Assembly: GCA_963724015.1 (NCBI GenBank)
Contig: CAVRTM010000009.1
Span: 24,175-88,174 of the forward strand
DNA: 64,000 bases
From: CAVRTM01 sp963724015
GTDB lineage: Bacteria > Actinomycetota > Actinomycetes > Actinomycetales > Dermatophilaceae
Direction of reading: 5' to 3'
Under the pieces are notes generated by a model that did no database searches, had not been told where the DNA came from, and saw only the letters and a program-made list of their open reading frames with translations. The translations under genes and the position numbers were made by a program. Positions 1 to 7,418 of this stretch are shown piece by piece (the first letter of the stretch is position 1; each line of letters opens with the position of its first letter).

Positions 1-2
1 GC

Positions 3-755
3 CGGGTCCTGCACGACATCCTCGGCACCGAGTGGCCCGAGTTCGAGCCGTTCCGGCCCTGGAGCCTGCTCCGGCGGCCGGACCTTCCCGGCTGGGACAT
101 GCTGCAGCAGGCCGTACGCCGCCCGTTGAGCTTCCGCCCGCTGGTCGCCGCGCTGTCCCTGCTGGCACCGGGGCGCCTCGACATCGCCAGCCGGCTGGCG
201 GTCCTGGCCGAGGTCGAGGGGCAGTCCTGGCCCGAGCGGGACCTGTGGATCTGCGCGGTCCGCCGGCGCGACGGCAGGCGGGTGGTCTTCGGCCGGCCGG
301 GAACCCCGGAGGTCCCGCTGCACCTGGCGATCGCCGCGTCGTGCGCGATCCCGGGCTACTTCGCCCCGGTCGCCATCTCCGACCAGACGTACGTCGACGG
401 CGGCGCGCACTCGCCGACCAACGCCGCGGTCCTGCGCCAGCGCGACCTGGACCTCGTGATCGTCCTCTCGCCGATGTCCGGACCGTCCGGCCTCCCGACC
501 GACCTGTACGGCGCGTCCCGCTGGCACGCCGCGCGGGTGGCCCGCAGCGAGGTCCGCGCGCTGCGCCAGCGCGGGACCGCGGTCGTCGTCTTCCGGCCCG
601 GGTCGGCCGAGCAGGCGGCGATGGGCAACGACTTCATGGCCCGGAACCGGATCGACGAGATCGTGCAGCAGGCGTTCCTGGACGCCGGGTCGTACGCCGC
701 CCGCCCCCGCACGCGGGAGGTCCTCACCCGCTTCGGCGTCCACCGCCGCGGCTGA
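3..755 (+). CDS. Patatin-like phospholipase, 5' end outside the window
   Basis: This is the C-terminal part of a patatin-family acyl hydrolase, which cleaves acyl esters of lipids with a Ser-Asp dyad. The frame is open from the first base of the window, and about 250 residues are present. The second half of the dyad is visible as the DGG motif in YVDGGAHSP, near residue 128 of the fragment, preceded by the ASCAIPGYF stretch that is typical of bacterial patatins. The GxSxG nucleophile region must lie upstream and cannot be checked. No signal peptide can be judged. The gene ends convergently toward the nuclease gene at 860-1732, with a strong palindrome between them. Family assignment is good; substrate is unknown. 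Confidence 0.8.
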   Translation, partial: RVLHDILGTEWPEFEPFRPWSLLRRPDLPGWDMLQQAVRRPLSFRPLVAALSLLAPGRLDIASRLAVLAEVEGQSWPERDLWICAVRRRDGRRVVFGRPGTPEVPLHLAIAASCAIPGYFAPVAISDQTYVDGGAHSPTNAAVLRQRDLDLVIVLSPMSGPSGLPTDLYGASRWHAARVARSEVRALRQRGTAVVVFRPGSAEQAAMGNDFMARNRIDEIVQQAFLDAGSYAARPRTREVLTRFGVHRRG

Positions 756-775
756 CCGACCCGCCACCAGCCCGC

Positions 776-844
776 ACCGGACGCACCGCAGCGCCCGAAT
801 TCGGACACTCCGTGTCCGAATTCGGGCAGCGCGGTGCGTCCGGT
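776..844. repeat. 69-bp two-tier palindrome between convergent genes
   Basis: Two nested inverted repeats are directly visible. The outer arms are 14 bases (ACCGGACGCACCGC at 776-789 and its exact complement at 831-844). The inner arms are 15 bases (CCCGAATTCGGACAC at 794-808, complement at 812-826) around a 3-base loop. It sits between the stop codons of two convergent genes, so a bidirectional terminator role is plausible, although there is no T-tract. Its total length equals that of the ACTTTGTGCC elements at 33.7-44.1 kb, but the sequence is different. Confidence 0.75.
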
Positions 845-859
845 CGGGGAGAACGGCGG

Positions 860-1732
860 CTACAGCCGGATGTCGGCGGCTTCGTGCAGCTGCACCCACC
901 GGCCGCTGGCGGCAGCCCTGGCGGAGGTCAGCTCCTCGGCGGAAACCGTGACGGCAGAAGGGAACCGGTCGGCGCCCACCAACGGGCCCAGGTCGAGTCC
1001 GGTCACCGTGGCGATGTCGGCGATCGGCACCTGGTAGGTGCGGTACGGGCCGAGCGGCGGCGGCTCGCCGGCGAGCTCCGCCCGCGCGGTCGCGGCCGGG
1101 AGGTCGGGGAGCTCGGGCGTCTGATCCAGCAGGTACCCCGTCGCGGCCAGCTGCTCCGGGCCGTCGGCGGCACCGGTCGCCCAGGCCGCGATCTTGTAGA
1201 AGCGACGGGGGATCTGCACCCCCCGGTACGGCGGGTCGTCCGCGGCGAGGACCGGTCCGGTGAACACGCAGAGCCGCTGCCGGTAGGTGCGGGCGTGCTC
1301 CAGGACGTAGTCCTCGAGCCCGGCCCAGAGCAGCCGTGACTGGTTGAACTGCGCCGCCTGCGGTGCGGCATTGGGATAGGTGAACGTCTGCTCGTTGGCG
1401 GTCCGCGCCACCGCCGGCGGACCCCACACCGGGTCACGGCGGCGGACGAGGTGGCCGCGGTCGAGGTCGTTGCCGGCGTACACCTGCTCGCCGGTCTGCT
1501 CCTGGGCCCGGACCCGCGGGTCCAGGTGCCAGTCGTCCACCCGGTCGAGGTCCTGCAGGGCGGCGCCGTCGATCGTCACACCGGTCGTGGCCGCGAGCCG
1601 TCGTGCCGGGTCGAGCAGCACCGTGAAGTGGGTGTACGCCAGCTCGCGGACCAGCTGCTGCGGGACCGGGAGCGGGGCCGGGACGCCCAGGAAAGCCGGG
1701 TCGTACCCCGACGGGACGGGTGCTGCGGCCAT
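860..1732 (-). CDS. DNA/RNA non-specific endonuclease (NUC1 fold)
   Basis: A 290-residue protein of the beta-beta-alpha-metal non-specific nuclease family, which cuts DNA and RNA with a single divalent metal. The signature DRGH is at residues 91-94 (catalytic His 94), and the metal-ligand asparagine is in TYPNAAPQ near residue 121, with the usual upstream ANEQTF. I chose ATG at 1732; the frame stays open further upstream, but only as the complement of the next gene. No signal peptide is seen at the N-terminus (MAAAPVPSGYD), so the enzyme may stay inside the cell or leave by a non-Sec route. It is transcribed divergently from the phospholipase D gene, with only 38 bases between the starts, so both promoters must share that space. 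Confidence 0.85.
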   Translation of the reverse strand: MAAAPVPSGYDPAFLGVPAPLPVPQQLVRELAYTHFTVLLDPARRLAATTGVTIDGAALQDLDRVDDWHLDPRVRAQEQTGEQVYAGNDLDRGHLVRRRDPVWGPPAVARTANEQTFTYPNAAPQAAQFNQSRLLWAGLEDYVLEHARTYRQRLCVFTGPVLAADDPPYRGVQIPRRFYKIAAWATGAADGPEQLAATGYLLDQTPELPDLPAATARAELAGEPPPLGPYRTYQVPIADIATVTGLDLGPLVGADRFPSAVTVSAEELTSARAAASGRWVQLHEAADIRL

Positions 1733-1770
1733 GTCAGGAAGCCAACCACCGACACGGTGTTTACGCCACG

Positions 1771-3231
1771 ATGGCTGCCATGGTGCTGACGACGTGGCTC
1801 GACGGGATGGACGAGAAGGCCGGCGACGGCCTCGAGGCGGTGCTGCGGAGACACCACCGGCGCCGGCTCGACGGCCTGGGGTGGTCCGAGGCGCTGTCGC
1901 CCCGGGAGGGCGGGAGCTGGTGGGCGACCCGGGCACCGGTCCGCTCCGGCAACCACGTCGAGGTGCTCGTCGACGGGACGGAGGCGCTCGCCGCGATGGA
2001 GGCGGCGATCAGGGCGGCCCGGACCTCGGTGCACATCGCCGGCTGGCACGCGTCGCCGGACTTCGCCCTCACCCGCGGGCCGGGCGCGCTGCCGCTGCGC
2101 GACCTGCTGGCCGACGTGGCGCGGCGCGTGCCGGTGCGGGTGCTGCTGTGGGCCGGGCCGCCGCTGCCGCTGTTCCAGCCGACGAGGACCACGGTGCACC
2201 GGGCGCGGGACGAGTTCGTCCGGGACAGCCGGGTGCAGTGTGCCCTCGACCGGCGCGAGCGGACGATGCACTGCCACCACGAGAAGATCGTGGTCATCGA
2301 CGGCACCACGGCGTTCGTCGGTGGGATCGACCTCACCGCGCTGCAGGGCGACCGGCACGACGCGTCGGCGCACCCGCCCCGCACCTCGCTCGGCTGGCAC
2401 GACGCGGCGGTCCACCTGCAGGGGCCGGCCGTCCTGGACGTCGCCGTGCACTTCACCCGGCGGTGGCACGAGGTCACGGGGGAGCAGCTCACCCCGCCGG
2501 TCGAGCCGCCGGCGGCGGGCGACCTCGACGTCCAGGTCCTGCGCACGGTCCCCGAGAAGACGTACCGGTTCGCGCCGCGGGGGGAGTTCACCATCCTGGA
2601 GGCCTACCTCCGGGCGCTGCGCTCGGCCGAGCGGTTCATCTACCTGGAGAACCAGTTCCTCTGGTCCCCGGAGGTCGTCGACGTCCTGGCCGACAAGCTC
2701 GCCCGGCCCCCGTGCGAGGACTTCCGGGTCCTCCTGGTGCTCCCGGCCAAGCCCAGCAACGGCGCCGACACCACCCGCGGCCAGCTCGGACGGCTGCTGG
2801 ACGCCGACGCGGGTGCCGGCCGGCTGCTGGCCACCACGATCACCGCGCACCACGACGGGCGGTCGGCGCCGGTCTACGTGCACGCCAAGGTGGCCGTCGT
2901 GGACGACCGGTGGCTCACCATCGGCTCGGCGAACCTCAACGAGCACTCGTTGTTCAACGACACCGAGATGAACGTCCTCGTGTGTGACCACGCGCTGGCG
3001 CGTCAGACACGGCTGCGGCTCTGGTCCGAGCACACCGAGCGCCCGGTGCGCGAGGTCGAGGGGGAGCCCGCCGCCGTCATCGACACCGTGTGGCGGCCGA
3101 CGGCGCAGGAGCAGGCACAGCGGAAGCGGGAGGGGCTGCCGCGCACGCACCGGCTGGCGTTGCTGCAGAGCGTGTCCCGACGTGCCGACCGGCTCCAGGG
3201 ACCGGTGCGGGGGCTGCTGGTGGACGGGTAG
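1771..3231 (+). CDS. Phospholipase D / cardiolipin synthase-like protein
   Basis: A 486-residue protein with two HKD motifs: HHEKIVVID near residue 168 followed by GGIDLT, and HAKVAVVDD near residue 369 followed by a GSANLN motif. Both copies have the His, Lys and Asp needed for the phosphohistidine mechanism. The family covers phospholipases D, cardiolipin and phosphatidylserine synthases, and some nucleases. The absence of N-terminal membrane helices argues against a classical bacterial cardiolipin synthase. ATG at 1771 is preferred because the frame upstream overlaps the divergent nuclease start; ATG at 1780 is an alternative. No signal peptide is seen. Function within the family is not resolved. 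Confidence 0.85.
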   Translation: MAAMVLTTWLDGMDEKAGDGLEAVLRRHHRRRLDGLGWSEALSPREGGSWWATRAPVRSGNHVEVLVDGTEALAAMEAAIRAARTSVHIAGWHASPDFALTRGPGALPLRDLLADVARRVPVRVLLWAGPPLPLFQPTRTTVHRARDEFVRDSRVQCALDRRERTMHCHHEKIVVIDGTTAFVGGIDLTALQGDRHDASAHPPRTSLGWHDAAVHLQGPAVLDVAVHFTRRWHEVTGEQLTPPVEPPAAGDLDVQVLRTVPEKTYRFAPRGEFTILEAYLRALRSAERFIYLENQFLWSPEVVDVLADKLARPPCEDFRVLLVLPAKPSNGADTTRGQLGRLLDADAGAGRLLATTITAHHDGRSAPVYVHAKVAVVDDRWLTIGSANLNEHSLFNDTEMNVLVCDHALARQTRLRLWSEHTERPVREVEGEPAAVIDTVWRPTAQEQAQRKREGLPRTHRLALLQSVSRRADRLQGPVRGLLVDG

Positions 3232-3245
3232 GGCGTTCCGCCTCC

Positions 3246-3398
3246 TCAGCTGCGCGGGACGCCCTTGCGGCGGTTGGCGAGCTTGGTGATCAGCTCCTTG
3301 GCCTTCTGCTGGTTCTCGGGCTTGCTCGCCTCACGGCGCGCGATCTGCAGTGCCTTCAGCGCGATTCCCGACCGCAGTGCGGTCCTGATGAGCGACAT
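3246..3398 (-). CDS. Small basic hypothetical protein (50 aa)
   Basis: A 50-residue reading frame with ATG at 3398 and a good Shine-Dalgarno sequence (GAGGAG) upstream. The protein begins MSLIRTALRSG and is rich in Lys and Arg, with an amphipathic helical middle (QIARREASKPENQQKAKEL). It lies immediately downstream of, and on the same strand as, the alcohol dehydrogenase gene at 3449-4630, 50 bases away, so it may be cotranscribed. No family is recognised. The clear ribosome binding site and actinobacterial composition make it likely real. Confidence 0.6.
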   Translation of the reverse strand: MSLIRTALRSGIALKALQIARREASKPENQQKAKELITKLANRRKGVPRS

Positions 3399-3448
3399 GG
3401 TGACTCCTCGTGGTGGTGGTCCGCCGGCGTCGGCGGAAGGGGACGAGC

Positions 3449-4630
3449 TCAGGGCTTCAGCACGACCTTGATCGCGCCGTCCTGCTTCTTCTGGAAGATC
3501 TCGTAGGCGTGCGGTGCCTCGTCCAGCGGCAGCCGGTGCGTGGCGAACGTGTCGACGCCGAGCGGGTCCTCATCGGTCAGCAGCGGCATGATGTCGTCCA
3601 CCCAGCGCTTGATGTTGGCCTGGCCCATCCGCAGCTGGATCTGCTTGTCGAACATCGTCATCAGCGGCATCGGGTCGGCCATCCCGCCGTAGACGCCGAT
3701 CAGCGAGATGGTGCCGCCGCGGCGCACGATGTCGATGGCGGCGTGGACCGCCGCCAGCCGGTCGACGCCGGCCGCCTGCATGAACGGCGCCGCGATCGCG
3801 TCCGGCAGGTAGCCCGTGACCTGCTGGGCGAACTTGGCGACCGGAGACCCGTGAGCCTCCATGCCCACCGCGTCCACGACGGAGTCGGGGCCGCGGCCAC
3901 CGGTCATGTCCCGGATCGCGTCGCCCAGCTTGTCGACCGCCGTGAGGTCGACCACCTCGACGCCCCGCTGGCGGGCCCGTTCGAGGCGCTCGGGCACCAG
4001 GTCGACGGCGATGACCCGGCCCACGCCCATGTGCTGGGCGACCCGGCAGGCCATGTCGCCGATCGGGCCCAGCCCGAGGACGACGAGCGTCCCGCCCTGG
4101 GGCACGTCCGCGTAGACGACCGACTGCCACGCGGTCGGCAGCACGTCCGAGAGGTAGACGAACCGCTCGTCCGGCGGGCCGTCCGGCACCAAGATGTGCG
4201 TGAACTGCGCCTGCGGCACCCGGAGGTACTCGGCCTGGCCGCCGGCGACCTCGCCGTACAGCTTGGAGAAGCCGAACAGGGCCGCGCCCATGCCCTGGTC
4301 GCGGACCTGCGTGGTCTCGCACTGGGTGTAGAGGTGGCGGTCGCACATGAAGCACGAGCCGCAGGAGATCTGGAACGGCATCACGACGCGGTCCCCGGGC
4401 TTGAGGTTGGTCACCGCGCTGCCGACCTCCTGCACGATGCCCATCGGCTCGTGGCCCAGGATGTCGCCCTCGCCCATGAAGGGGCCGAGGGTCTCGTACA
4501 GGTGCAGGTCGGACCCGCAGATGTTGGTCGAGGTGATCTTGACGATCGCGTCCGTCGGCTGCTGGATCTGCGGGTCAGGGACCGTGTCCACCCGTACGTC
4601 GCGCTTGCCGTGCCATGTCACTGCCTTCAT
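3449..4630 (-). CDS. Zinc-dependent alcohol dehydrogenase (formaldehyde dehydrogenase-like MDR)
   Basis: A 393-residue medium-chain dehydrogenase/reductase. Catalytic-zinc ligands are visible in ICGSDLH (Cys near 38) and GHEPMG, and the structural-zinc lobe has CGSCFMC with a further Cys in YTQCETTQ. The Rossmann motif is VLGLGPIGDMAC. The insert after the Rossmann fold and the GMEAHGS segment resemble the glutathione-independent formaldehyde dehydrogenase branch rather than ethanol dehydrogenases; the substrate is not proven. A close paralogue lies at 27147-28331 with the same N-terminal pattern (GKRDVRV, DLHLYE). The start ATG at 4630 is well placed. It is divergent from the secreted protein gene at 4850. 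Confidence 0.88.
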   Translation of the reverse strand: MKAVTWHGKRDVRVDTVPDPQIQQPTDAIVKITSTNICGSDLHLYETLGPFMGEGDILGHEPMGIVQEVGSAVTNLKPGDRVVMPFQISCGSCFMCDRHLYTQCETTQVRDQGMGAALFGFSKLYGEVAGGQAEYLRVPQAQFTHILVPDGPPDERFVYLSDVLPTAWQSVVYADVPQGGTLVVLGLGPIGDMACRVAQHMGVGRVIAVDLVPERLERARQRGVEVVDLTAVDKLGDAIRDMTGGRGPDSVVDAVGMEAHGSPVAKFAQQVTGYLPDAIAAPFMQAAGVDRLAAVHAAIDIVRRGGTISLIGVYGGMADPMPLMTMFDKQIQLRMGQANIKRWVDDIMPLLTDEDPLGVDTFATHRLPLDEAPHAYEIFQKKQDGAIKVVLKP

Positions 4631-4659
4631 CGTTCAGCCTCCCGGCGTCTCGTCCGGCA

Positions 4660-4830
4660 CCCCACTCAACCAGCCGTGGCCGGCCCCGGCATCTCGAGGG
4701 GGTGCCCTGGCGGTGACGGCAGGACGACCGGCCTGGGGGAGTGAGGGCGTGTCGGACCCCTCAGGCGGCTGCGGCTGCGGTCGATAGGGGGGGCGTCGCT
4801 CACCTCGCGGTTGGCCGCACCGGCCGACCT
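4660..4830 (+). promoter_or_regulatory. Possible structured leader, weak ydaO (c-di-AMP) riboswitch resemblance
   Basis: The 5' region of the secreted gene at 4850 is long and contains, in order, an AACC segment, GAGGGGGTGCCC, GGTGACGG and GTCGCTCACCTCGC. From memory this order loosely matches conserved blocks of ydaO-type riboswitches (a GGGGGACCC block, a GGGTGAATC block, and a CAGCTCACCTCG block). In actinobacteria that class is known upstream of secreted cell-wall hydrolase genes, which fits the downstream gene. Several consensus positions are missing, so this is only a lead for a covariance-model search. Confidence 0.2.
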
Positions 4831-4849
4831 GACCGAAGGACGCCACCAC

Positions 4850-6115
4850 ATGACCTTTCCTCAGCGCGCCGCCGTGTCCACGCCCGCCCGCATCGCCCTC
4901 GCCGGCGCCGGCATCGTCGCGGTGCTGGCCACCTCGCTCGGCCAGGCGCCGCTCGCCTCGGCCACGCCGGCGGTCGTGACCGCGCTCGCCGCCACAGCCG
5001 CTCCGGCGACCGTCGCCCCCGCCGCACCGCATGGGCTGCCCAGCGCCATCGAGCCCCTCGCCGCCTACGTGGCGGCCTCGTCCTGTGACACCCGCGACAA
5101 GCCGGGCACCGTCGCGCTGGGCCAGCTGCTCAAGGCGACGTACCCCGGTACGACGTACGGGATCAGCCGCAGCTGCGGCTCGGACGCGCTGCCGACCAGC
5201 GAGCACTACGACGGCCGCGCCGTCGACTGGTTCACCAACGTCCGCACGGTCACGGGCAAGGCCCGGGGCAACGCGCTCGTGAGCTGGCTGACGGCCAAGG
5301 ACGCCAAGGGGAACGTCGCGGCCAACGCGCGCCGCCTCGGGGTCATGTACATCATCTGGAACAACCGGATCTGGGGTGCCTACGACCCCGCAGCCGGCTG
5401 GAAGCCCTACTCGTCCTGCGCCACCCACCCCGCCGCGAGCAGCGACACCACGTGCCACCGCAACCACGTGCACCTGTCCCTGTCCTGGGAGGGGGCGATG
5501 CGCCGCACGTCGTGGTGGACCAGGACCGTGGCGCGGCAGGACTTCGGCCCGTGCCGGGTGCGGGACCTGAACTGGGCACCCGCCTACTCGCGGGCCAACC
5601 CCGTCCGGTGCCCGTCCTACCCGAGGGTGTACGCGGTCAGTGGCGCCTCGTCGCTGAACCGGTCGCTGGTGACGTACTCCGGGATGACGCTGCGCACCGG
5701 CTCCGCCGGCCCGGCCGTCACGGCGGTGCAGCGAGCGGTCGGCGCCGGCGCGGACGGCGGCTTCGGGCCGCAGACCGCCGCGAAGGTGCGGACGTTCCAG
5801 ACCGGGCACCGGCTCCCCGCCAGCGGCCTGGTGGACCTGGGGACCTGGCGTGCGCTGCTGAAGGCGACCGCGCCCGCCGCGAAGCCGGCCACCAAGGCCA
5901 CACCCAAGGCGCGGTACGCAGCGTACGAGAAGGTGGTCCTGAGGATCGGCATGAGGAACGCCACCGTGAAGGTGCTGCAGAAGGCGCTCGGCCTGACGCT
6001 GGTGGACGGCGACTTCGGCCCCCAGACCAGGGCGGCAGTCGTCGCGTTCCAGAAGAAGCACCACCTGACCGCCAACGGGGTGGTCACCACGTCGGTGTGG
6101 CAGGCGTTCGGCTGA
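4850..6115 (+). CDS. Secreted peptidase-like protein with two peptidoglycan-binding domains
   Basis: A 421-residue exported protein. ATG at 4850 follows a GAAGGA ribosome binding site. Residues about 1-40 form a Sec signal peptide (hydrophobic IALAGAGIVAVLATSL, then small residues). Residues about 70-230 look like a D-Ala-D-Ala carboxypeptidase/VldE-type fold: SEHYDGRAVDWF and NHVHLSLSW carry the H...D and HVH zinc-ligand pattern seen in M15-like enzymes. Two PG_binding_1 repeats follow, each with a GxFGPQT core (DGGFGPQTAA and DGDFGPQTRA), separated by a Pro/Ala/Lys linker. The likely role is cleavage or remodelling of peptidoglycan outside the membrane. The catalytic assignment is by pattern only; the binding repeats are certain. 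Confidence 0.8.
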   Translation: MTFPQRAAVSTPARIALAGAGIVAVLATSLGQAPLASATPAVVTALAATAAPATVAPAAPHGLPSAIEPLAAYVAASSCDTRDKPGTVALGQLLKATYPGTTYGISRSCGSDALPTSEHYDGRAVDWFTNVRTVTGKARGNALVSWLTAKDAKGNVAANARRLGVMYIIWNNRIWGAYDPAAGWKPYSSCATHPAASSDTTCHRNHVHLSLSWEGAMRRTSWWTRTVARQDFGPCRVRDLNWAPAYSRANPVRCPSYPRVYAVSGASSLNRSLVTYSGMTLRTGSAGPAVTAVQRAVGAGADGGFGPQTAAKVRTFQTGHRLPASGLVDLGTWRALLKATAPAAKPATKATPKARYAAYEKVVLRIGMRNATVKVLQKALGLTLVDGDFGPQTRAAVVAFQKKHHLTANGVVTTSVWQAFG

Positions 6116-6151
6116 TCCGTGCGCCCGTCCCCGCTCGAGGAGCTGCGGTGC

Positions 6152-6448
6152 TCAGGTCCAGGACGCGTAGCTGCGGACGGTCGTCTGCTCCACCAGCTGG
6201 TCCTCGTCCGGCAGCGCCACGGGCGTCTGCCAGTCCGGTCCGGTGAAGGCCTCCATGGCGGCCTGGTCCTCCCAGACCGAGACCATCACGATCTCGCCCT
6301 GGCCGTCGTCGTCGATCGCGTGTCCGGCATACAGGGCGACCAACCCGGGCTGGGCCTGCACGAGGTCGACGGAGTCGAGGCGGATGAGCCGCTCGTATGC
6401 CGACTCCTGGCCGGCGCGCGGCACGGCACGAAAAACGCGGATGATCAT
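6152..6448 (-). CDS. Antibiotic biosynthesis monooxygenase (ABM) domain protein
   Basis: A 98-residue single-domain protein beginning MIIRVFRAVPRAGQE, with the ferredoxin-like ABM pattern (VSVWEDQAAMEAFTG). Family members are dimeric and include quinol monooxygenases, heme-degrading enzymes and many of unknown substrate. It follows the IclR regulator gene by 35 bases on the same strand and may be cotranscribed with it. No diagnostic substrate residues can be named from sequence alone. Confidence 0.75.
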   Translation of the reverse strand: MIIRVFRAVPRAGQESAYERLIRLDSVDLVQAQPGLVALYAGHAIDDDGQGEIVMVSVWEDQAAMEAFTGPDWQTPVALPDEDQLVEQTTVRSYASWT

Positions 6449-6483
6449 AGGTAAGAACCCCTCTCGTCGGGTGCGGAAGATGG

Positions 6484-7359
6484 TCAGGGGCGCCCGCCCG
6501 ACGTCCGTGACGCGGCGCTGACCGCGTGCGTCACGACCTTGGCGCCGTGGCGTACCACACGCTCCAGCTGCCCGCGCCGGGCCAGGAGCTCGGGGGCCGG
6601 CAGCGAGATCGCGACCGAGCCCACGACCGCACCCGCCCGCGAGCGCACGGGGGAGGCGAGGCAGGCCAGTCCGTCCTGGAACTCGTTGACCTCCAAGGCA
6701 ATGCTGGACTGGCTGACGCGGGCGAGGTGCCGCTCCAGCTCGGCGCGGTCGGTGATGGTGTAGCCGGTCAGGCGGCGCAGGCCGGCCGAGGTGAGGTAGT
6801 GCTCGCGCCGGGCGCTGTCCATGGCGGCCAGCAGGACCTTGCCGAACGCGGTCGCGTGCATGGCCTCGTGGAAGCCGACGTCGAGGGTCTGCACCCGCGG
6901 GCGGCGACCTGAGTCCACCACGTGCGCGACCACCACGCCCACGTCCCGGTAGACCGCGTAGTAGGCCGCGGCGTCGGCGTCGTGGTGCAGCCGCGCGATC
7001 GCCGTCGCCACCGGGGCGGGCACCTCGAGCTGACGGGTGAGGCCCTGCTCGAGGAGCTGGACCCGGTAGCCGAGCCCGTAGCGGTGCTCCTGCGCCAGGT
7101 GCACGAGGTAGCCGGACGCGGTCAGCGTGGCCAGCAGGTGGTAGGCCGAGGGCAGCGCCAGGTCGAGGTGCGCGGCCACCTCACGAGCCGTCGCGCCGTC
7201 CCGGCGGGCGGCCACGAGCTCCAGGGCCTGCAGCGCGCGCGAGACCGACTGCACGGTGCCCGCCGCGGTCGGCTCGCGCAGCGGCTGCACCGCGGCGGGC
7301 ATCCCGAGGGTCGCGGGCGCCAGCTTGCCGGGGACCGTGGTCACCGTGCCAGCGTGCAC
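6484..7359 (-). CDS. IclR-family transcriptional regulator
   Basis: A 291-residue regulator. The winged helix-turn-helix occupies about residues 37-95 (SVSRALQALELV, then TAREVAAHLDLALPSAYHLL), and the C-terminal IclR effector domain follows (GFHEAMHATAFGKVLLA is characteristic). Family members bind small aromatic or short-chain acid ligands and regulate catabolic operons. GTG at 7359 is the longest start and has a weak ribosome binding site; ATG about 20 codons later would also keep the whole DNA-binding domain. Neighbours are an alcohol dehydrogenase gene upstream and an ABM gene downstream. An IclR member (BlcR) controls gamma-butyrolactone use in Agrobacterium, which makes the lactonase operon at 9.2-14.8 kb a possible target. 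Confidence 0.88.
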   Translation of the reverse strand: MHAGTVTTVPGKLAPATLGMPAAVQPLREPTAAGTVQSVSRALQALELVAARRDGATAREVAAHLDLALPSAYHLLATLTASGYLVHLAQEHRYGLGYRVQLLEQGLTRQLEVPAPVATAIARLHHDADAAAYYAVYRDVGVVVAHVVDSGRRPRVQTLDVGFHEAMHATAFGKVLLAAMDSARREHYLTSAGLRRLTGYTITDRAELERHLARVSQSSIALEVNEFQDGLACLASPVRSRAGAVVGSVAISLPAPELLARRGQLERVVRHGAKVVTHAVSAASRTSGGRP

Positions 7360-7372
7360 CAGCCGGCGGGCC

Positions 7373-7404
7373 GGCGCACCCCGCTTGGCCGCAAGGGGTG
7401 TGCC
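7373..7404 (-). terminator. Hairpin after the alcohol dehydrogenase gene
   Basis: Ten-base arms GGCGCACCCC and GGGGTGTGCC pair with one G-T wobble, extended by TT/AA toward the loop. The hairpin lies between the stop of the dehydrogenase at 7419 and the start of the IclR gene at 7359, both on the minus strand. A terminator, or a regulatory hairpin in the IclR leader, is likely. Confidence 0.5.
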
Positions 7405-7418
7405 GGCGCCGGACCGGC

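Noticed and set aside
32..1339. Long open frame on the plus strand over the patatin and nuclease genes
   Set aside because: Arg/Pro/Gly-rich translation with no domain pattern; it is an out-of-frame shadow produced by high GC.
3410..4744. Plus-strand frame opposite the first zinc dehydrogenase
   Set aside because: Shadow of a conserved enzyme gene; no ribosome binding site or domain.
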